From the NCBI GenBank assembly GCA_905182985.1, contig CAJJDN010000077.1, positions 1 through 64,000 on the forward strand: DNA of 64,000 nucleotides, in the 5' to 3' direction. The notes beneath the pieces were generated by a model. That model did no database searches and was not told the origin of the DNA. It worked only from the letters and a program-made list of their open reading frames with translations. The position numbers were made by a program, and so were the translations under genes. Positions 1-12,894 of the stretch are shown here, one piece after another. The stretch is from Paramecium sonneborni (lineage: Eukaryota; Ciliophora; Oligohymenophorea; Peniculida; Parameciidae). Each line of letters starts with the position of its first letter. Position 1 is the stretch's first letter.

Positions 1-61
1 CGGCAAAATTTGGAACGGCCCCGAACATAATACTAGTTATGGATATTAAGGGCTATATTTA

Positions 62-72
62 GGGGGGGGGGG
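62..72 (+). repeat. Poly-G run of 11
   Basis: Eleven consecutive G in a genome that is otherwise extremely AT-rich. It could be the degraded edge of a telomere or telomere-addition region, or a sequencing artefact at a scaffold end. Confidence 0.8.
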
Positions 73-148
73 TAGGAACCAAACCAGCAACCAGCTCGTG
101 GTGGTATACCATTTGAGGGCCAAAAACAGAAATAAAATCCACCTAATC

Positions 149-218
149 AACAGTAATATTGACAGTAATGGACAGTTCTGACCAACAGTAATATAGACAG
201 TAATGAACAGTCCTGACC
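149..218 (+). repeat. 35-bp direct tandem repeat, two copies
   Basis: Copy 1 is 149-183 and copy 2 is 184-218. Both begin AACAGTAATAT and end CTGACC, and they differ at only three positions. Function unknown; short tandem repeats are common near ciliate chromosome ends. Confidence 0.85.
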
Positions 219-937
219 AAAACCTTATTTTACAAAATATACAAAATGATTAAAAATATTATACAAATATTATATTTTACTTAAATAGTAAATAAATATA
301 AATAACAAAGAGGTAGTTACGATGACAAGGGCTATACAGGTTGGTATCAACCAAACCCATGATTGCGGGGATGTAACAACCAAACCCTTATATAACTGAT
401 TAATAATCTATAAAATTATTCTAATTATTATTATATTATATAATGATTCTCAATGTTTCGGATGATACCTTGATATATGTCCTCCAAGTGATATTTTGCG
501 TGTAAACAATTAAGAACAAATCCCACACCTATTTACTAATAAATAGTCATCTATATTTTTAATACTATTCTAAATTGTTGTGTCTTGATGGACTGTTTAT
601 GAAGAGGATGAATTAGATATCGGCCAAAGTACGTATGTACTCTCACTTAAATTCATATTATTTAATATTGAAATAAAAAAAGTTCTTTAAACAGAATTTA
701 TAATCGTAAATATCTTTTCCTTTAATAATTAAAGGTTAGTGCAATATATTTTTAGCCATATTTTCAATATATATTTCAAAATTGGTAATATTTATATCGT
801 TTATATAGATTTGGAAGAATAGTTAATATAAGGAAAATATTTTACATTTTCTTTAGGATGAGTATGTTCACTTTTTGACAAATGCATAACTAAAACATTC
901 TAGAAAGAATAATCAAGGTAAGTTGCTTCCATCTAAA

Positions 938-1126
938 ATGGAATAATTAGAATAAGAAAGAAAAAACAATGATCAATTAGAGGAGTTTAGAAAATCAAGA
1001 AGCAGAATTGAAGATTTGTAAAAATAAAGAAGAACATTAGAAGAATTGTAAACAAGTTAAGAAATTTTAGATGCTTTATAGTACTTAAATAAAAAAACTG
1101 ATGCACATGCTGAATCAAAAGGATGA
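938..1126 (+). CDS. Hypothetical coiled-coil fragment
   Basis: With TAA/TAG as Gln, an ATG at 938 opens a 62-residue frame ending in TGA. It begins MEQLEQERKNNDQLEEFRKS and is rich in E, Q, K, R and L in a coiled-coil pattern. The same frame is open upstream to about 599 with poorer composition, so the gene may be longer, may have an upstream exon, or may be a remnant. A second TGA-free frame starts at 1299 and runs past 1800, but a link between them is not shown. No family recognised. In a code with only TGA as stop, an ORF this short can arise by chance. Confidence 0.3.
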
Positions 1127-1739
1127 TAAAAATCATAGCAATTGTTAATTCTACAGCTACCTCTTTGGCAACTAAACATTTAATTTAATTTTACATTTTT
1201 TTTTCTATTCATCCCAAAAGCATGATATTTCATTATAATTTAATTACCTTAAACTTTGACATTAATCTAATGATTTTTCAGAATAACTTTTAAAGGAAAT
1301 GACGCAGCCATCAAATGATTTATTGACAGTGCATTTTCAACCAAAATATTATCAACAAGTATTGGCAAGAATATATACTCAACTAAGCTGTTGTACAATT
1401 TTTAAGAGTGTTGTCATCTTATTCTTGTTTATATATTCTTGTTTCAAATATTTTAATTATAATGAAAATTTTGAACTGTTGCATATTTTATTTGGATAAA
1501 AGTTTTCACATTATTCATTAGATGTATAAGATTAATCTGCTTATTCACAATCTTCTTTACAAGTCTAAGTGTTGGAATCCAATGATTTAACCAACTATTA
1601 CATTCAAGAGAAGCTGAGGGCATAACTAATGAAAAAAAAATTTGTTTTCTTTTTTTTTTTGTAATACTTTTTCATAAAATTCATTATAATAGTACCATCC
1701 CAAAAACAAGCCTTCCCATCTGAATTTTATGTACATAGG

Positions 1740-4529
1740 AAAGAAGAGGAAAAGTTATTAACCTCTAACTGTTTCACAAATGGTTCCATCCAAAAACACT
1801 TTTAATAGAAAATTTAACACCCTCAATTATTAAAATAGAACAATCCAATATTAGCAAGTATTATTTAATGACATACATTAACAATTAGTATGATCGTAAG
1901 GACCAGTCTTATTAGCTTTTCAATAATCATAACAGCTCAAATCAGACTCTTCCCAAAAACATTTTTTATCATTAATTGTAATTACACATGCAGCTTCATA
2001 ATAATTATCTAAGCAAGAATTTTACTTTTATGAACATTTATTTGCGAAACTTATACCATTAGTTTAGAAAGGATTTAATTTATAGCAACCTGAATGTTAA
2101 ATTGGAGGATTTTAAATTTTAGAATGGCAAAGCATTATGATTTATGCAAGAATCATTACACCAATAACATTTTGTCAAAACTTTTTATGCTGAAATGATT
2201 TAAGATTGGTATTTTACTGAACACCTAACTTAGTTAGTAGAATCACTACAAAGTTTTGATTTACATGTAGTCGTCCATTTGCAACTTTATCCATCACTAG
2301 TATAGCTAAATTACATAAAATTTAATCAGTTATCTTTGAACAAGATAAAAATGCTCATGCTTAACCAAAATAGTAATTCAATCTACAAAGCTAAGGTGAG
2401 ATTATTACTTTCACAATTTATATTATTTCCACAATTGCCAGTTTACCATTTTCATTATGAATACTATAAACATTAATAAATTTGTTTAATTTAATTGCAT
2501 CATGACCTTAAAAGTTAATACACTCACTCTTTGATAAAATACAATCATAACTTCAATCAAAACAATCTTAACTATCTCAAGTTGGTGGATTTAAATGTTC
2601 ACACTTTCTGTTTTCACATTTGTTTGTTGATGAATCAAATCAGCATAACTATTAACTTGACAAATTTGCAGATCTTATTTAAACATCCAAAACTTCCATT
2701 TCGATTAATTTTTAATTAAAATTCATAGTTTCTTCTCCATTATTAACATTTGCTATCAGCAGTAGCAGTAGTCTTATCAATATATTAAACAGATTTACAT
2801 AATTTGTTTGTTCCCATTAACAAGGTTGTTGAAAAACTGTAATTACACATTATTACTCTTTCAAAGAAGAACAAGTTTAATAATTATTTTCAACACACGA
2901 TCTGGTAATATTTCCTAATGTGCATATCGATAAGAAATATGAACAATCTTGATACGATATAAATCCCCATATATTCTATTCTAACAATCTGGAATGGAAT
3001 TATTATCAAAATCCGATTTTTAACAATATTATTTAAGATCTTCGCCAGTAATGGTTGATTTGCAACTACTTATTCTTGTATAATGAGAGCAATATTCTAA
3101 CTTTTTGATGCATCTATTACATTGAGGATTCCAAGCATAACATTTTTGATGGCTATCATACATGATGGTGTTTGGAGATTAAAAACACTCCAAATTTGAT
3201 GATCTTTTCTAACATCCTCCTATAGTTAATAGTTGAATTATAAATGCAATCATTCATCCATTATTACACTCTATGTTATTTGTATATTCTTCACTGGCAT
3301 CTGAGCATTTCTTTTGCTTATGAAAGAATTATAAATTTTATTTATTTATAATCCTCACTTTTCATATCATTACAACTAGTAGGCCAATTTTGGCATCCTT
3401 ATCCTCTGATATCAATTATGCATTGTTAACCAAAGATTTTTAAATTTGCCCAATCCTCAAAGGTTTTATATAAATTAATATCAGCACTTGAACAATTATC
3501 ATATTAACACTTTTAGTTGTATATTGAAGCATTTTTATATAAAATGAGGCATGTCTGCTGTAATAAAATTAACAATCTATATTTTTTTTAAAACATCCTA
3601 AAAAAGCTTTTGTTAAAGCAAACTAAAATAACTAAACAGTGCACTCTGGCATCCATTCTTCACATTCTTAATGGGTTTTATAAGTAGTAGGAGCAGTTTT
3701 ACTTTATTTCAAAGATGCAACCTTAATTTAATGAACATGTATTGATTTAAGAATCAATTTTGCAACACTCTAAAAGTATATGTGCATTTTGTACTAGCAC
3801 CTTGGCAAGTACACTAATTATAATTGTTAAACAAATTAAAAGCCGTATAACATGTCTTATTTTGGCATTCTCCTTAATAATACTAACAGTTATTTCCTTA
3901 AGTATCAGTAATACATCCTGCTTCTGTCTTGACATTTTTACAAGCTTTTCTAATGATACAATGAATGCCATTAGTTGTACATTCATTTCATTATGATTTA
4001 CATTAATGATCTGTGTTAAAAGGAAAATTATCACATCACTTCTTTTATTCATTTAACCAAAAACATATTTGCCTATTATTTAATGTTGAATAACATTAAC
4101 TCTCCTTTAAATATTCACTACATGATTCCATTTTACGAACACAACCTTAATTTAATAGTTTATACAGTTTCTTATTTTGATTTATCTTTGACCATCAGTT
4201 ACACCTGACAAGGAAGCAACTTCACAAGCATCCTTATTGTACATCTCACAGCCCCCTAAATCAATACATTTACCTAAGTGGAACCCACAATGTTAAAACC
4301 TTCTACAATCTTCATGTTTATAACTTTGGCATAATTTAGAATCCTTTTGGGATGTTAAATACTTCAACCCTGTTTTTATTACACATTTTTCATCATCCCT
4401 AATACAGATATTCGATTTTTAGCATATTTCGAGAGTTTAAATATGACCATAAACGCATATCCTTGAAGGTTCGACACACAATATTGTTGAAAGGAAAGTA
4501 TCAAGAAAAAAATTTTAAATGCATAGCAT
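1740..4529 (-). pseudogene. Broken Paramecium surface (immobilization) antigen gene
   Basis: Translated from 4529 downward, the sequence starts MLCIQNFF and then shows the periodic cysteines of Paramecium surface antigens. Examples are C-x(3)-FWLNEQ, CTTNGIHC, CQGASTKC, CEEWMPECTV and, near 1950, CFWEESDLSC. These GPI-anchored antigens coat the cell and cilia and are expressed one at a time. This copy cannot make one: several TGA stops (for example KK-stop-CDN and CKSQ-stop-NEC) and frame changes interrupt it. One apparent change near 4140 may instead be a 20-nt intron. The cysteine spacing persists on both sides of each lesion, so decay looks recent. Such genes are often subtelomeric, matching the window edge. 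The end near 1740 is approximate. Confidence 0.8.
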
Positions 4530-5215
4530 CTCAATTAAATGATTTTTGTAATTAAAATTATTAAGGAAGATTTTTGAAAACCTAATATAGTCTTTATTAA
4601 TGATTTAGCAATTTATATTCACAATTATTGAAATCAAATTTTAAACTTCATTTATATAGAAACCTTCAGACTGATGAATCATAAGATGATACTATTACAT
4701 ATATGAGAAAAATAATAATACTTATTGCAATAGAAAAAATCTGTTAAACCTAATTAAGGAATACTCAGTACCAGAAAGTGGAGTGTTTGGGAAAGAATAA
4801 TCTCAGGGTGAAGAGAAAAATTAAGATGGTAAACTTAAAATTATGCCAAAAAGTTAGCATCTTAAGCAAAATTAATCTAGTTTTATTTTTATGAGTTTAT
4901 GAGAGTATCACTTGATTAATTGAAGTATTAGATCTCATAAATACTTTAAATCGAAGTAGATAGTTTACAGAGTAAAAAATTTAAGACTGGAGCTATCCAA
5001 TGATAGAAAATAATTTTATAACAATTAATAGGTTTTCAATACCAATAGTGATGGTAAACTTTAGATGAGGAAACTAAAAATTTTAAGTAAATTAAAAATA
5101 ACTTTTTAAATGGAATTATTATGGCTCCAAATAACAAGGAGTGCTTTAGTAAAAGAATAGCAATAGCCATACTTAAATTGATTGAAGAATAGAATTTATG
5201 AGCAATTTTACTTTT
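4530..5215. other. Intergenic with an unidentified plus-strand relic
   Basis: About 690 bases. On the plus strand from about 4900 to 5205 there is a Gln-rich reading frame that includes the segment IIMAPNNKECFSKRIAIAIL, but it is interrupted by two TGA codons before that segment. It looks like the remains of a gene; no family is recognised. Confidence 0.3.
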
Positions 5216-6429
5216 ATTATTGGTTTTCATCAAAACTTTTTGTAATTTGAATATGAATTACTATTTAATTTATATTTTATATGTTATATTCATTTGGAAA
5301 TTTCAAATAATTTTTAATAATTAACATAATGTTCTGTTAAATATAATATTGCTTTTAATAAATTAATTACTATGAAGCTTCAATTACAATATAAAGTAGC
5401 TTTGCTATACTTCTACCATTATGAATATACATAACCTTAATATAAAATATTAATATTATAGCATGATTATAATATGCACCAACATCTTTTAAGTAAATTT
5501 TGATTGCACTTGTATAATCTTATTAATAATAAAAATAGAGATTTCATACAATATGAATATTATAATCACAGATGACCTTAAATCAATTACAATTATAATT
5601 CATCATCAATATAAAATAGTTCTAATTTATCCAACTAAAGTATGTAATCTTTCCAATATATGAATTATAATTTAGTTGTCAATCTCTATAACCTATTGGA
5701 CTCCAATTAGTTGAATATTTTAATTTAGATTTATTAACCCCGGAAGAGTTTTAAGTAATTAATCAAGAAAAAAGGTCAATATTAATAAAAGCTATTGTTT
5801 GAAAATTTTTGTTTTATAATGTTATTTATTATTAATTAATGATATCAATTTATAATATTATTTCCTTTGTACAACTATGTAAATGTATTACCCCTTATCT
5901 AAATAATAATAAATAAAATAGAAAGAATGTAAATATGATTCTTTTTTAAATTAATAAAAGTAATTATAATGAAATAATTATTTAAAATAAAATTAATCAT
6001 TTTTCGAATAACTAAAATATAGAGTATTGTTGTTACTCTTATACCCAACATACCAAATATTTAGCGTTATCTGTCATCGTACCATAAATTTAATCACTTC
6101 CACAATTTAATGATGATATAATAGAAAATATCCCATCTTTTTATTTTCTAATTATATAAATTTGATATTTGTGTCTAACTAAAATCATATTCTTATAAAG
6201 ATTATACACTATAGGAAAGAATGGATCATCCTCACATTAATCATTTTATAATAATTAAATTTTTCTCTTATAATTCTGTATAAAAACTCCATCTACTTAT
6301 TCAAAAACCAAAATTTAATCAATATTTTTATCTCTAGTTACCCAAAGAAATTGATAATCATTCAAGAAAAGCACTTTCAATCCATTTGGTGCGGGTTTTT
6401 TATATTTAAAACACCATTTTAGTGTTTGT
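5216..6429 (+). repeat. 1214-bp duplicated contig end, copy 1
   Basis: Identical as far as compared to 6431-7644 (offset 1215), separated by one N at 6430. It contains only the 3' part of the WD40 gene at 7212-8861, which is cut off at the N. The perfect match, single N and truncated gene point to two overlapping contig ends that were not merged. Confidence 0.93.
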
Positions 6430-6430
6430 N

Positions 6431-7644
6431 ATTATTGGTTTTCATCAAAACTTTTTGTAATTTGAATATGAATTACTATTTAATTTATATTTTATATGTT
6501 ATATTCATTTGGAAATTTCAAATAATTTTTAATAATTAACATAATGTTCTGTTAAATATAATATTGCTTTTAATAAATTAATTACTATGAAGCTTCAATT
6601 ACAATATAAAGTAGCTTTGCTATACTTCTACCATTATGAATATACATAACCTTAATATAAAATATTAATATTATAGCATGATTATAATATGCACCAACAT
6701 CTTTTAAGTAAATTTTGATTGCACTTGTATAATCTTATTAATAATAAAAATAGAGATTTCATACAATATGAATATTATAATCACAGATGACCTTAAATCA
6801 ATTACAATTATAATTCATCATCAATATAAAATAGTTCTAATTTATCCAACTAAAGTATGTAATCTTTCCAATATATGAATTATAATTTAGTTGTCAATCT
6901 CTATAACCTATTGGACTCCAATTAGTTGAATATTTTAATTTAGATTTATTAACCCCGGAAGAGTTTTAAGTAATTAATCAAGAAAAAAGGTCAATATTAA
7001 TAAAAGCTATTGTTTGAAAATTTTTGTTTTATAATGTTATTTATTATTAATTAATGATATCAATTTATAATATTATTTCCTTTGTACAACTATGTAAATG
7101 TATTACCCCTTATCTAAATAATAATAAATAAAATAGAAAGAATGTAAATATGATTCTTTTTTAAATTAATAAAAGTAATTATAATGAAATAATTATTTAA
7201 AATAAAATTAATCATTTTTCGAATAACTAAAATATAGAGTATTGTTGTTACTCTTATACCCAACATACCAAATATTTAGCGTTATCTGTCATCGTACCAT
7301 AAATTTAATCACTTCCACAATTTAATGATGATATAATAGAAAATATCCCATCTTTTTATTTTCTAATTATATAAATTTGATATTTGTGTCTAACTAAAAT
7401 CATATTCTTATAAAGATTATACACTATAGGAAAGAATGGATCATCCTCACATTAATCATTTTATAATAATTAAATTTTTCTCTTATAATTCTGTATAAAA
7501 ACTCCATCTACTTATTCAAAAACCAAAATTTAATCAATATTTTTATCTCTAGTTACCCAAAGAAATTGATAATCATTCAAGAAAAGCACTTTCAATCCAT
7601 TTGGTGCGGGTTTTTTATATTTAAAACACCATTTTAGTGTTTGT
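6431..7644 (+). repeat. 1214-bp duplicated contig end, copy 2
   Basis: Second copy of 5216-6429. Here the sequence continues into an intact WD40 gene, so this is the copy to trust. The 780 bases from 6431 to 7211 lie downstream of that gene's stop and hold no recognisable gene. Confidence 0.93.
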
Positions 7645-8861
7645 CCTTTTTCCCAAATGGTAAATTCTTCAAAATTACATTAAACCATCATGGTTTCGGA
7701 TTGATTTAAACTTAATTGATAAGAAAGACTACTTTGTTTATTTAAGGAATAAAGATATGTTAGCTTATTGTTAATAAAGTCAACATTCCAAATTTTAATA
7801 GAACTATCATGTTCTCCTGAAATAAGTTCATTTTCTTGTTAATTTAAGAGAAGACAATAAACATCACTCGTATGTGAATAAATTGGGAATGACCATTTCC
7901 AATCATTTTGATTAATCTATTTCCAACAGATAATTGTTTAATCAAGAGAACCAGAAATAAAGCTATTAAATTTTTTACTATAAACTAAACATTTAACATC
8001 ATTTTTATGCACCTAAAAGGTGTTTTATAATTTTAATCTTCCTTAAGTGAAATTCCATATTTTTATATCTCTATTATCTGTTGAAACCATAATAGAACCT
8101 GTTTTATTGAATACAATTGCCCAACATTATCTAACTTGGCTTCCCAAATGCTCTATAAACTTAAATTCAACTTGTTATTAATCACTAAATTTTATTGAGT
8201 CATTTTAGAACACGAATTATTTATTTGTTGAATTGTAAGGTATTTCGAATTATTTAATACTTAAACTTGTTTTAATTTCTTACTATTAATTTTCAGTTCG
8301 AATATCTTTTAATAATTGGGTGCATATTTCACTTTCTTTAAAAGTGCTAAAAAAGCTCAATCCATTAAGAATTTTTTGATTCCATGAATAATTTATACTT
8401 AATATTTACTTGATCAAAGAATTTATATCAATATCATTAGTTATAGTTTTATCGATCAATTTTTCTAATTCTCCAAAAAAGCTATAAATCATGTTTTGTT
8501 AACCAGTCAAATATAAATCGTTTATCCATTCTGATGAATTTATAATTAATTTGTCTAGATTTTAAATTACATTAGACCTTAATTGAATCAAAACATTATG
8601 AAGGCGATGGAGCCTTTTGACATTCTTCATTATCTCACTTTCTACAAAATCTTTCCTTCTCTCTTGATTTTGCTCAATTTCTTAAAGAACCTTTTTAAAC
8701 ATCATCATATTAAAATTCACATCAGTATTTTCCATACATTCCCTACATAAAAGTCTTTGTTTAGAATCAAAATTTTTATCACTTATAACCATTAAAATAG
8801 GAAGATTATGGTTCTATGAGCAGCAAAGATCCTAATCTTTTTCTATCATCTTAGACTTCAT
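7212..8861 (-). CDS. WD40 repeat protein with N-terminal Cys/His (B-box-like) motif
   Basis: One uninterrupted frame of 550 codons (549 aa) from the ATG at 8861 to the TGA at 7212, with TAA/TAG as Gln and no intron. The N-terminus has a Cys-Cys-x5-His motif followed by CREC, like a degenerate B-box, then a helical, probably coiled-coil region to about residue 200. WD40 blades follow, with SGEHDSSIKIWNVDF and STDNRDIKIWNF as clear signatures. A scaffold role is inferred from the fold; the substrate or partners are unknown. It shares its layout with the gene at 28550-29977, so the two are paralogues of an expanded Paramecium family. The 3' end is duplicated artificially at 5216-6429. Confidence 0.85.
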
Positions 8862-10543
8862 TTCAAATAATATAAATTATACTATTTAATAATCGTTTTA
8901 TTTATTACAACTATATTTTTTTATTCTATTTAACAATTATTTTTCTGATAAGTAAAATAGTAAAAAAAAATAAATACTTCAAACCTTTTGAGTGTTAGAT
9001 AATGATATAAAATGAACATCACAATATTTGTTCGAAACAACAAAGTTAACAACTCGTAGAAGTTATGTATTTATTTATATTTAAATGAACCACCTAGTAA
9101 ATTGATTTCTTGCGGTAAAAATCATTTAGTAATATTTATCCAGAAAGAAAATGAAAAATGGAAATCTTCATTAAACAATATTAGTTGAATACGTATTGAG
9201 AGTTTGAAATATCAATGAATATCAATTTACTTTCCAACCACGGAATCATAATAAAGTGCATATTTATCAATTTAAGATAAGAATAATATTAAAACTTAAG
9301 AAATATTTATTAATAATGAAATAAATGTGATTGTTTATTTCCTTAAGAATTCATAAAATAAAAATAAATACTTGTAATTAAAAATGGATCAAATGTGCCT
9401 TTTATAACAGTCAATCTAATCTGAGTTTATTTAAGAACATTCTAATGAGTTTAATACATATTTTATTGATAAAACCTTAAGTGGCGACGGAAAATATTTT
9501 TTATCTTGGGATAGAAAATAAGTTAATGGATTTATCTTTGTTTTATTTTATATTTAATACTTATCATATATTTAATTCTTGAAGAATAGATTATTATTTT
9601 AAGAAAAAAAGTTAGGTATCGTTAATAAGATTATGATGTGCAAAAAGAATGCTATTTTTATAATCAAACATGTTTTTCAAACTGTTTTAAATACATTCAA
9701 AAAATTTTTTTTAACAAGATTAAAATCTTTTTCATCTAAAGATTTGAAAATAAATTTTAATTTTAGCCCAATCAACATCATGATTATCAAATTTTTCAAT
9801 TTGTGACTTAATTTCACAACACTTAAAAATAGCTTATAATTTAGATCTAATAAGAGACTTAAGATCAAGCATCCCATTGAATAGCTCTAAATCTTATTAA
9901 ATGAGATTTGTACACAATTGGATAGGTTAGAGAATTAAATTTACATTTATAATTTGAAGATTATTGTGAAAAATATCCTATTACAAATAAAGCATAATAA
10001 ATATTATAAAGAAGTATATTTTAATTGATATAAATACAAATAAAAAGTAATTAAAATTTCTAACAGAAAAAAAAAATTTTTTATAAAATATAATTTTAAA
10101 TTAAATTTAGAAGGAAATTATAATGAGGATTTTAGAAGGATTTTGCAGCTATCTTAAACATAAAATAATCAATAATTTATAGAGATTAAGTAATCTGTCT
10201 TATATTCTTTCAGAAAAACTATTAACTCATATTTAAATATATTTAATTAGAATTTAGTAAGATAACGAAATTAAAAAGTAAGATATGGATTGTACTATGA
10301 TTTTAGAGTGTTACACAAATTAATTTAAATTATTTAAAAAGGTGGATATTTCCAAAATTTAAAGAGTTTGAATTTTTGTTTAACTAGGTTAAAACTTAAA
10401 ATATGAACAAAAATTACATATATGGATGCTAATTATAAACTAAAGAAATTAAAAATAAATCAAATAAATTTCAAAATATTTAACAGATTAATTTGTAAAG
10501 TCTTCATTTTGATTAAAAATAAAAATTATTATAATTTATTTTT
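8862..10543. other. AT-rich intergenic stretch
   Basis: No complete gene seen. On the minus strand at about 9660-9900 a short frame contains LKSLIRSKLQAIFKCCEIKS and then, in another frame, SLDEKDFNLVKKNFLNVF. This may be a gene relic. From 10123 a plus-strand frame runs toward the next gene but is interrupted by TGA near 10370 unless a 22-nt intron is assumed there. Confidence 0.4.
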
Positions 10544-11038
10544 ATGGGAGCATGTTAAGCTTGTAAAAACGTCGAAATAGAGAAAATGTATAATCCAGAA
10601 TAAAAAATCACTTTAGTGACAGATTATTGTAATAAAATTCTTTAAAACATTGATGATATTAATATATCAAGTTAAAATAGGTTGTTTCTGAGTTTGAAAA
10701 TATTTAATTTTTTTTTCAGAGATCAAGAAAAAAAATTTCCTGAACCTGTTTTTATGATGAAATGGGAACTAGATTATGCCTTAAGAACAGCAACAAAATT
10801 AATTGATAACACAGAAGAGTGGATAAATTTTATATAAGGCCAAGATTATATAGATGTCCTTAAAATGTTAAAGTGTGATGACTATAAAGATAAATAAGAT
10901 CAAAAAATAGATTCCTAATGGGAGTTTATCAAAATTGATTTAAATTCCCTTGTAGAAACTAATTTGGATTATCCTGGAAAAAAATATTTTATTTAAATTT
11001 ACAAATATCTTGTGCAATAAATAAAAGATCTAAAATGA
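10544..11038 (+). CDS. Hypothetical protein with MGAC N-terminus
   Basis: Reading frame of 165 codons from the ATG at 10544 to the TGA at 11036-11038. It begins MGACQACKNVEIEK: Gly2 with nearby cysteines is the usual context for N-myristoylation plus palmitoylation, so membrane anchoring is likely but inferred. The C-terminal half (EPVFMMKWELDYAL, then QWEFIKIDLNSLVE) is clearly coding in composition. The stretch just before GAT at about 10720 (TTTTTTTTTCAG) looks like an acceptor. A 36- or 39-nt frame-preserving intron there would remove a hydrophobic run of Phe/Leu. No family recognised. The frame is also open upstream, so the start is not certain. Confidence 0.55.
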
Positions 11039-12431
11039 CAATTATTATTATCAAATAATTAATATTATAGAGATAATATATTTTATATAATAAGCAATCA
11101 AGTCTTGCATATCTATTACAATCTCATTTGAAAGCTTATTTTTTTCTTTAAATTGAAATATTTGTGTTGAATATTAGTTATGTATTTTTTCAATTTTTTT
11201 TCTCAATTAAATTAGTTTATTTTCAATTGAAAGATTATTATGCAATATTTTGATTATTGATTAATATGAATTTTTTACATACTTTATTGGAATTTATATT
11301 GAAACATTATTAATTTTTTTATAATAAGCATATTCATATTATTTAATGAGAATCATCAATAAATCAATGAATTAATAGTATTTATTCAACTATTATAATA
11401 GAAGTTTGTAAAAAAAGACCCATTCTATATTTATTAAATAATAAACAAATTTAGTAAAACCTGAAAATTTATGGAGATTTCATCCCTTGTAAATAACTCT
11501 AAATTTAGAATGATGGACTGATATTAATTTTTAAGAATGAAATATTTAAAATATAATAATTATATTGTAAATTAGTAGATTAGCATAAATTCAGAGAATC
11601 AAATGAAAATAGTTATTTTTTTATATTAAATTTTCAAATGTAACAGTTTTTATTTACAATCCTTGGCTACCAGATAAAAGAGTTTTTAATATTAAATTTC
11701 GCTATATTCACAGAATAATAAGAAGTGTTTTATATAATGAAAATCTGTTATTATTGTTAATATATTATCAAACATTAAAAATTTATTAAGCGATTTTGTA
11801 AATCCCCAAACTTTGAACTTAAAAATCTTTCTATTTTTTATAAATATTCTTTTATTTCATATTTAAATTCAATTTCCCTTTATTATTTAAAATACTTTTA
11901 TTCTAAATAAACTAAATTAAATTTATTTTATTTTATACAATGACTATAAATTAAAAATATAGAAAAGCTATTAAAATATGGGTAAGTATTTAATTATCTT
12001 CTGAATATGTTTTTTATAATAAAAAATTAATTAGTAATTATTTAGAACGAAGTAAAAAATTATAGTTAATTTAATTTGCTGAATTGAATTTTCTTTTTGG
12101 ATTTATTAATAATCATTTATTTTAACAGCCTAAAAAATAATGGAAATATTCATTACTAATAATTTTTGGTTACTTTTTAAAAATCTTTTATATTTTAATA
12201 AAATATCGAGTAAAATACTTTAATAATTTAATTTAAATTGAACTTCAACATTAAAATATAATTGTTTATCCATCAGTGATTCTATTTTAAAATTTATTCT
12301 TAATTAATATTAAAAAAGCAATTATTTCAAAAATACTTGTTTTTTAGTTCTAAAGATTAAAATAATCTTAAAAAGGAAATTTTTATTTTTTTTTGAATTT
12401 CAAAACCTAATTCTAATAGATTAAAAATTAG
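11039..12431. other. AT-rich stretch, nothing recognised
   Basis: About 1.4 kb of very AT-rich sequence with only short or low-complexity frames on both strands. No RNA gene or repeat was recognised. Confidence 0.5.
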
Positions 12432-12734
12432 ATGTTAGATGATTCAGATTTAATAAGAAATTAAATTGAAAGTGAATAAAATTTTTATAAAAATAATGAC
12501 CATGAATTTTCAAAAATTTATAACGAATTAAAATTACATTTCCAATTTAAATTCTAATTACAAATAATTATAATAAATAAATGTATTAATAATTCTGAAT
12601 AACTTTGTTATTTTAATGAGAAGCTTTTAATATTAAGTATATGCAAAATACGCTTTATTTTAAAGTTTACTTAAATAAGATAAAAACTCTGTATTAAAAT
12701 ATAAAATAGTTTAATTAATTAATTTTTTAGTTGA
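12432..12734 (+). CDS. Possible small hypothetical protein
   Basis: A 100-aa frame opening MLDDSDLIRNQIESEQ and ending at TGA 12732-12734. The first 40 residues are polar and helix-like. The rest is Ile/Leu/Lys-rich and could be chance or contain an unspotted intron. It lies 160 bases upstream of the giant gene at 12895. No family recognised. Confidence 0.25.
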
Positions 12735-12894
12735 AATCTCGAACGATGGGTATATATGCTTAATTTTACCTAAATTAATTAGTCTCTTAGCAAATTTTGA
12801 CAGCAACTTAATAATAATACACAAATCAGTTATACCATATATTAATTAAAATATTCTTACGATAAAAATCATGGAAATTTATTAAAATTTATTT

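Larger units (their letters stand above)
1..937. other. Subtelomere-like, gene-free left end
   Basis: No convincing gene is seen here. The stretch holds an 11-base poly-G run (62-72), a 35-bp tandem repeat (149-218), a short perfect hairpin GGTTG-GTAT-CAACC at 339-352, and CAACCAAACCC twice (348-358 and near 381-391). The last resembles one C3A3 unit of Paramecium telomeric DNA, but there is no telomere array. A TGA-free frame runs from about 599 into the next feature, but its first part has no coding character. With a surface-antigen relic next door, a subtelomeric position is a reasonable inference. Confidence 0.5.

Noticed and set aside
1299..1499. ORF starting MTQPSNDLLTV
   Set aside because: Hydrophobic, open past its TAA under code 6 to beyond 1800 and partly antisense to the antigen relic. 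No family match and frames this long occur by chance with one stop codon.
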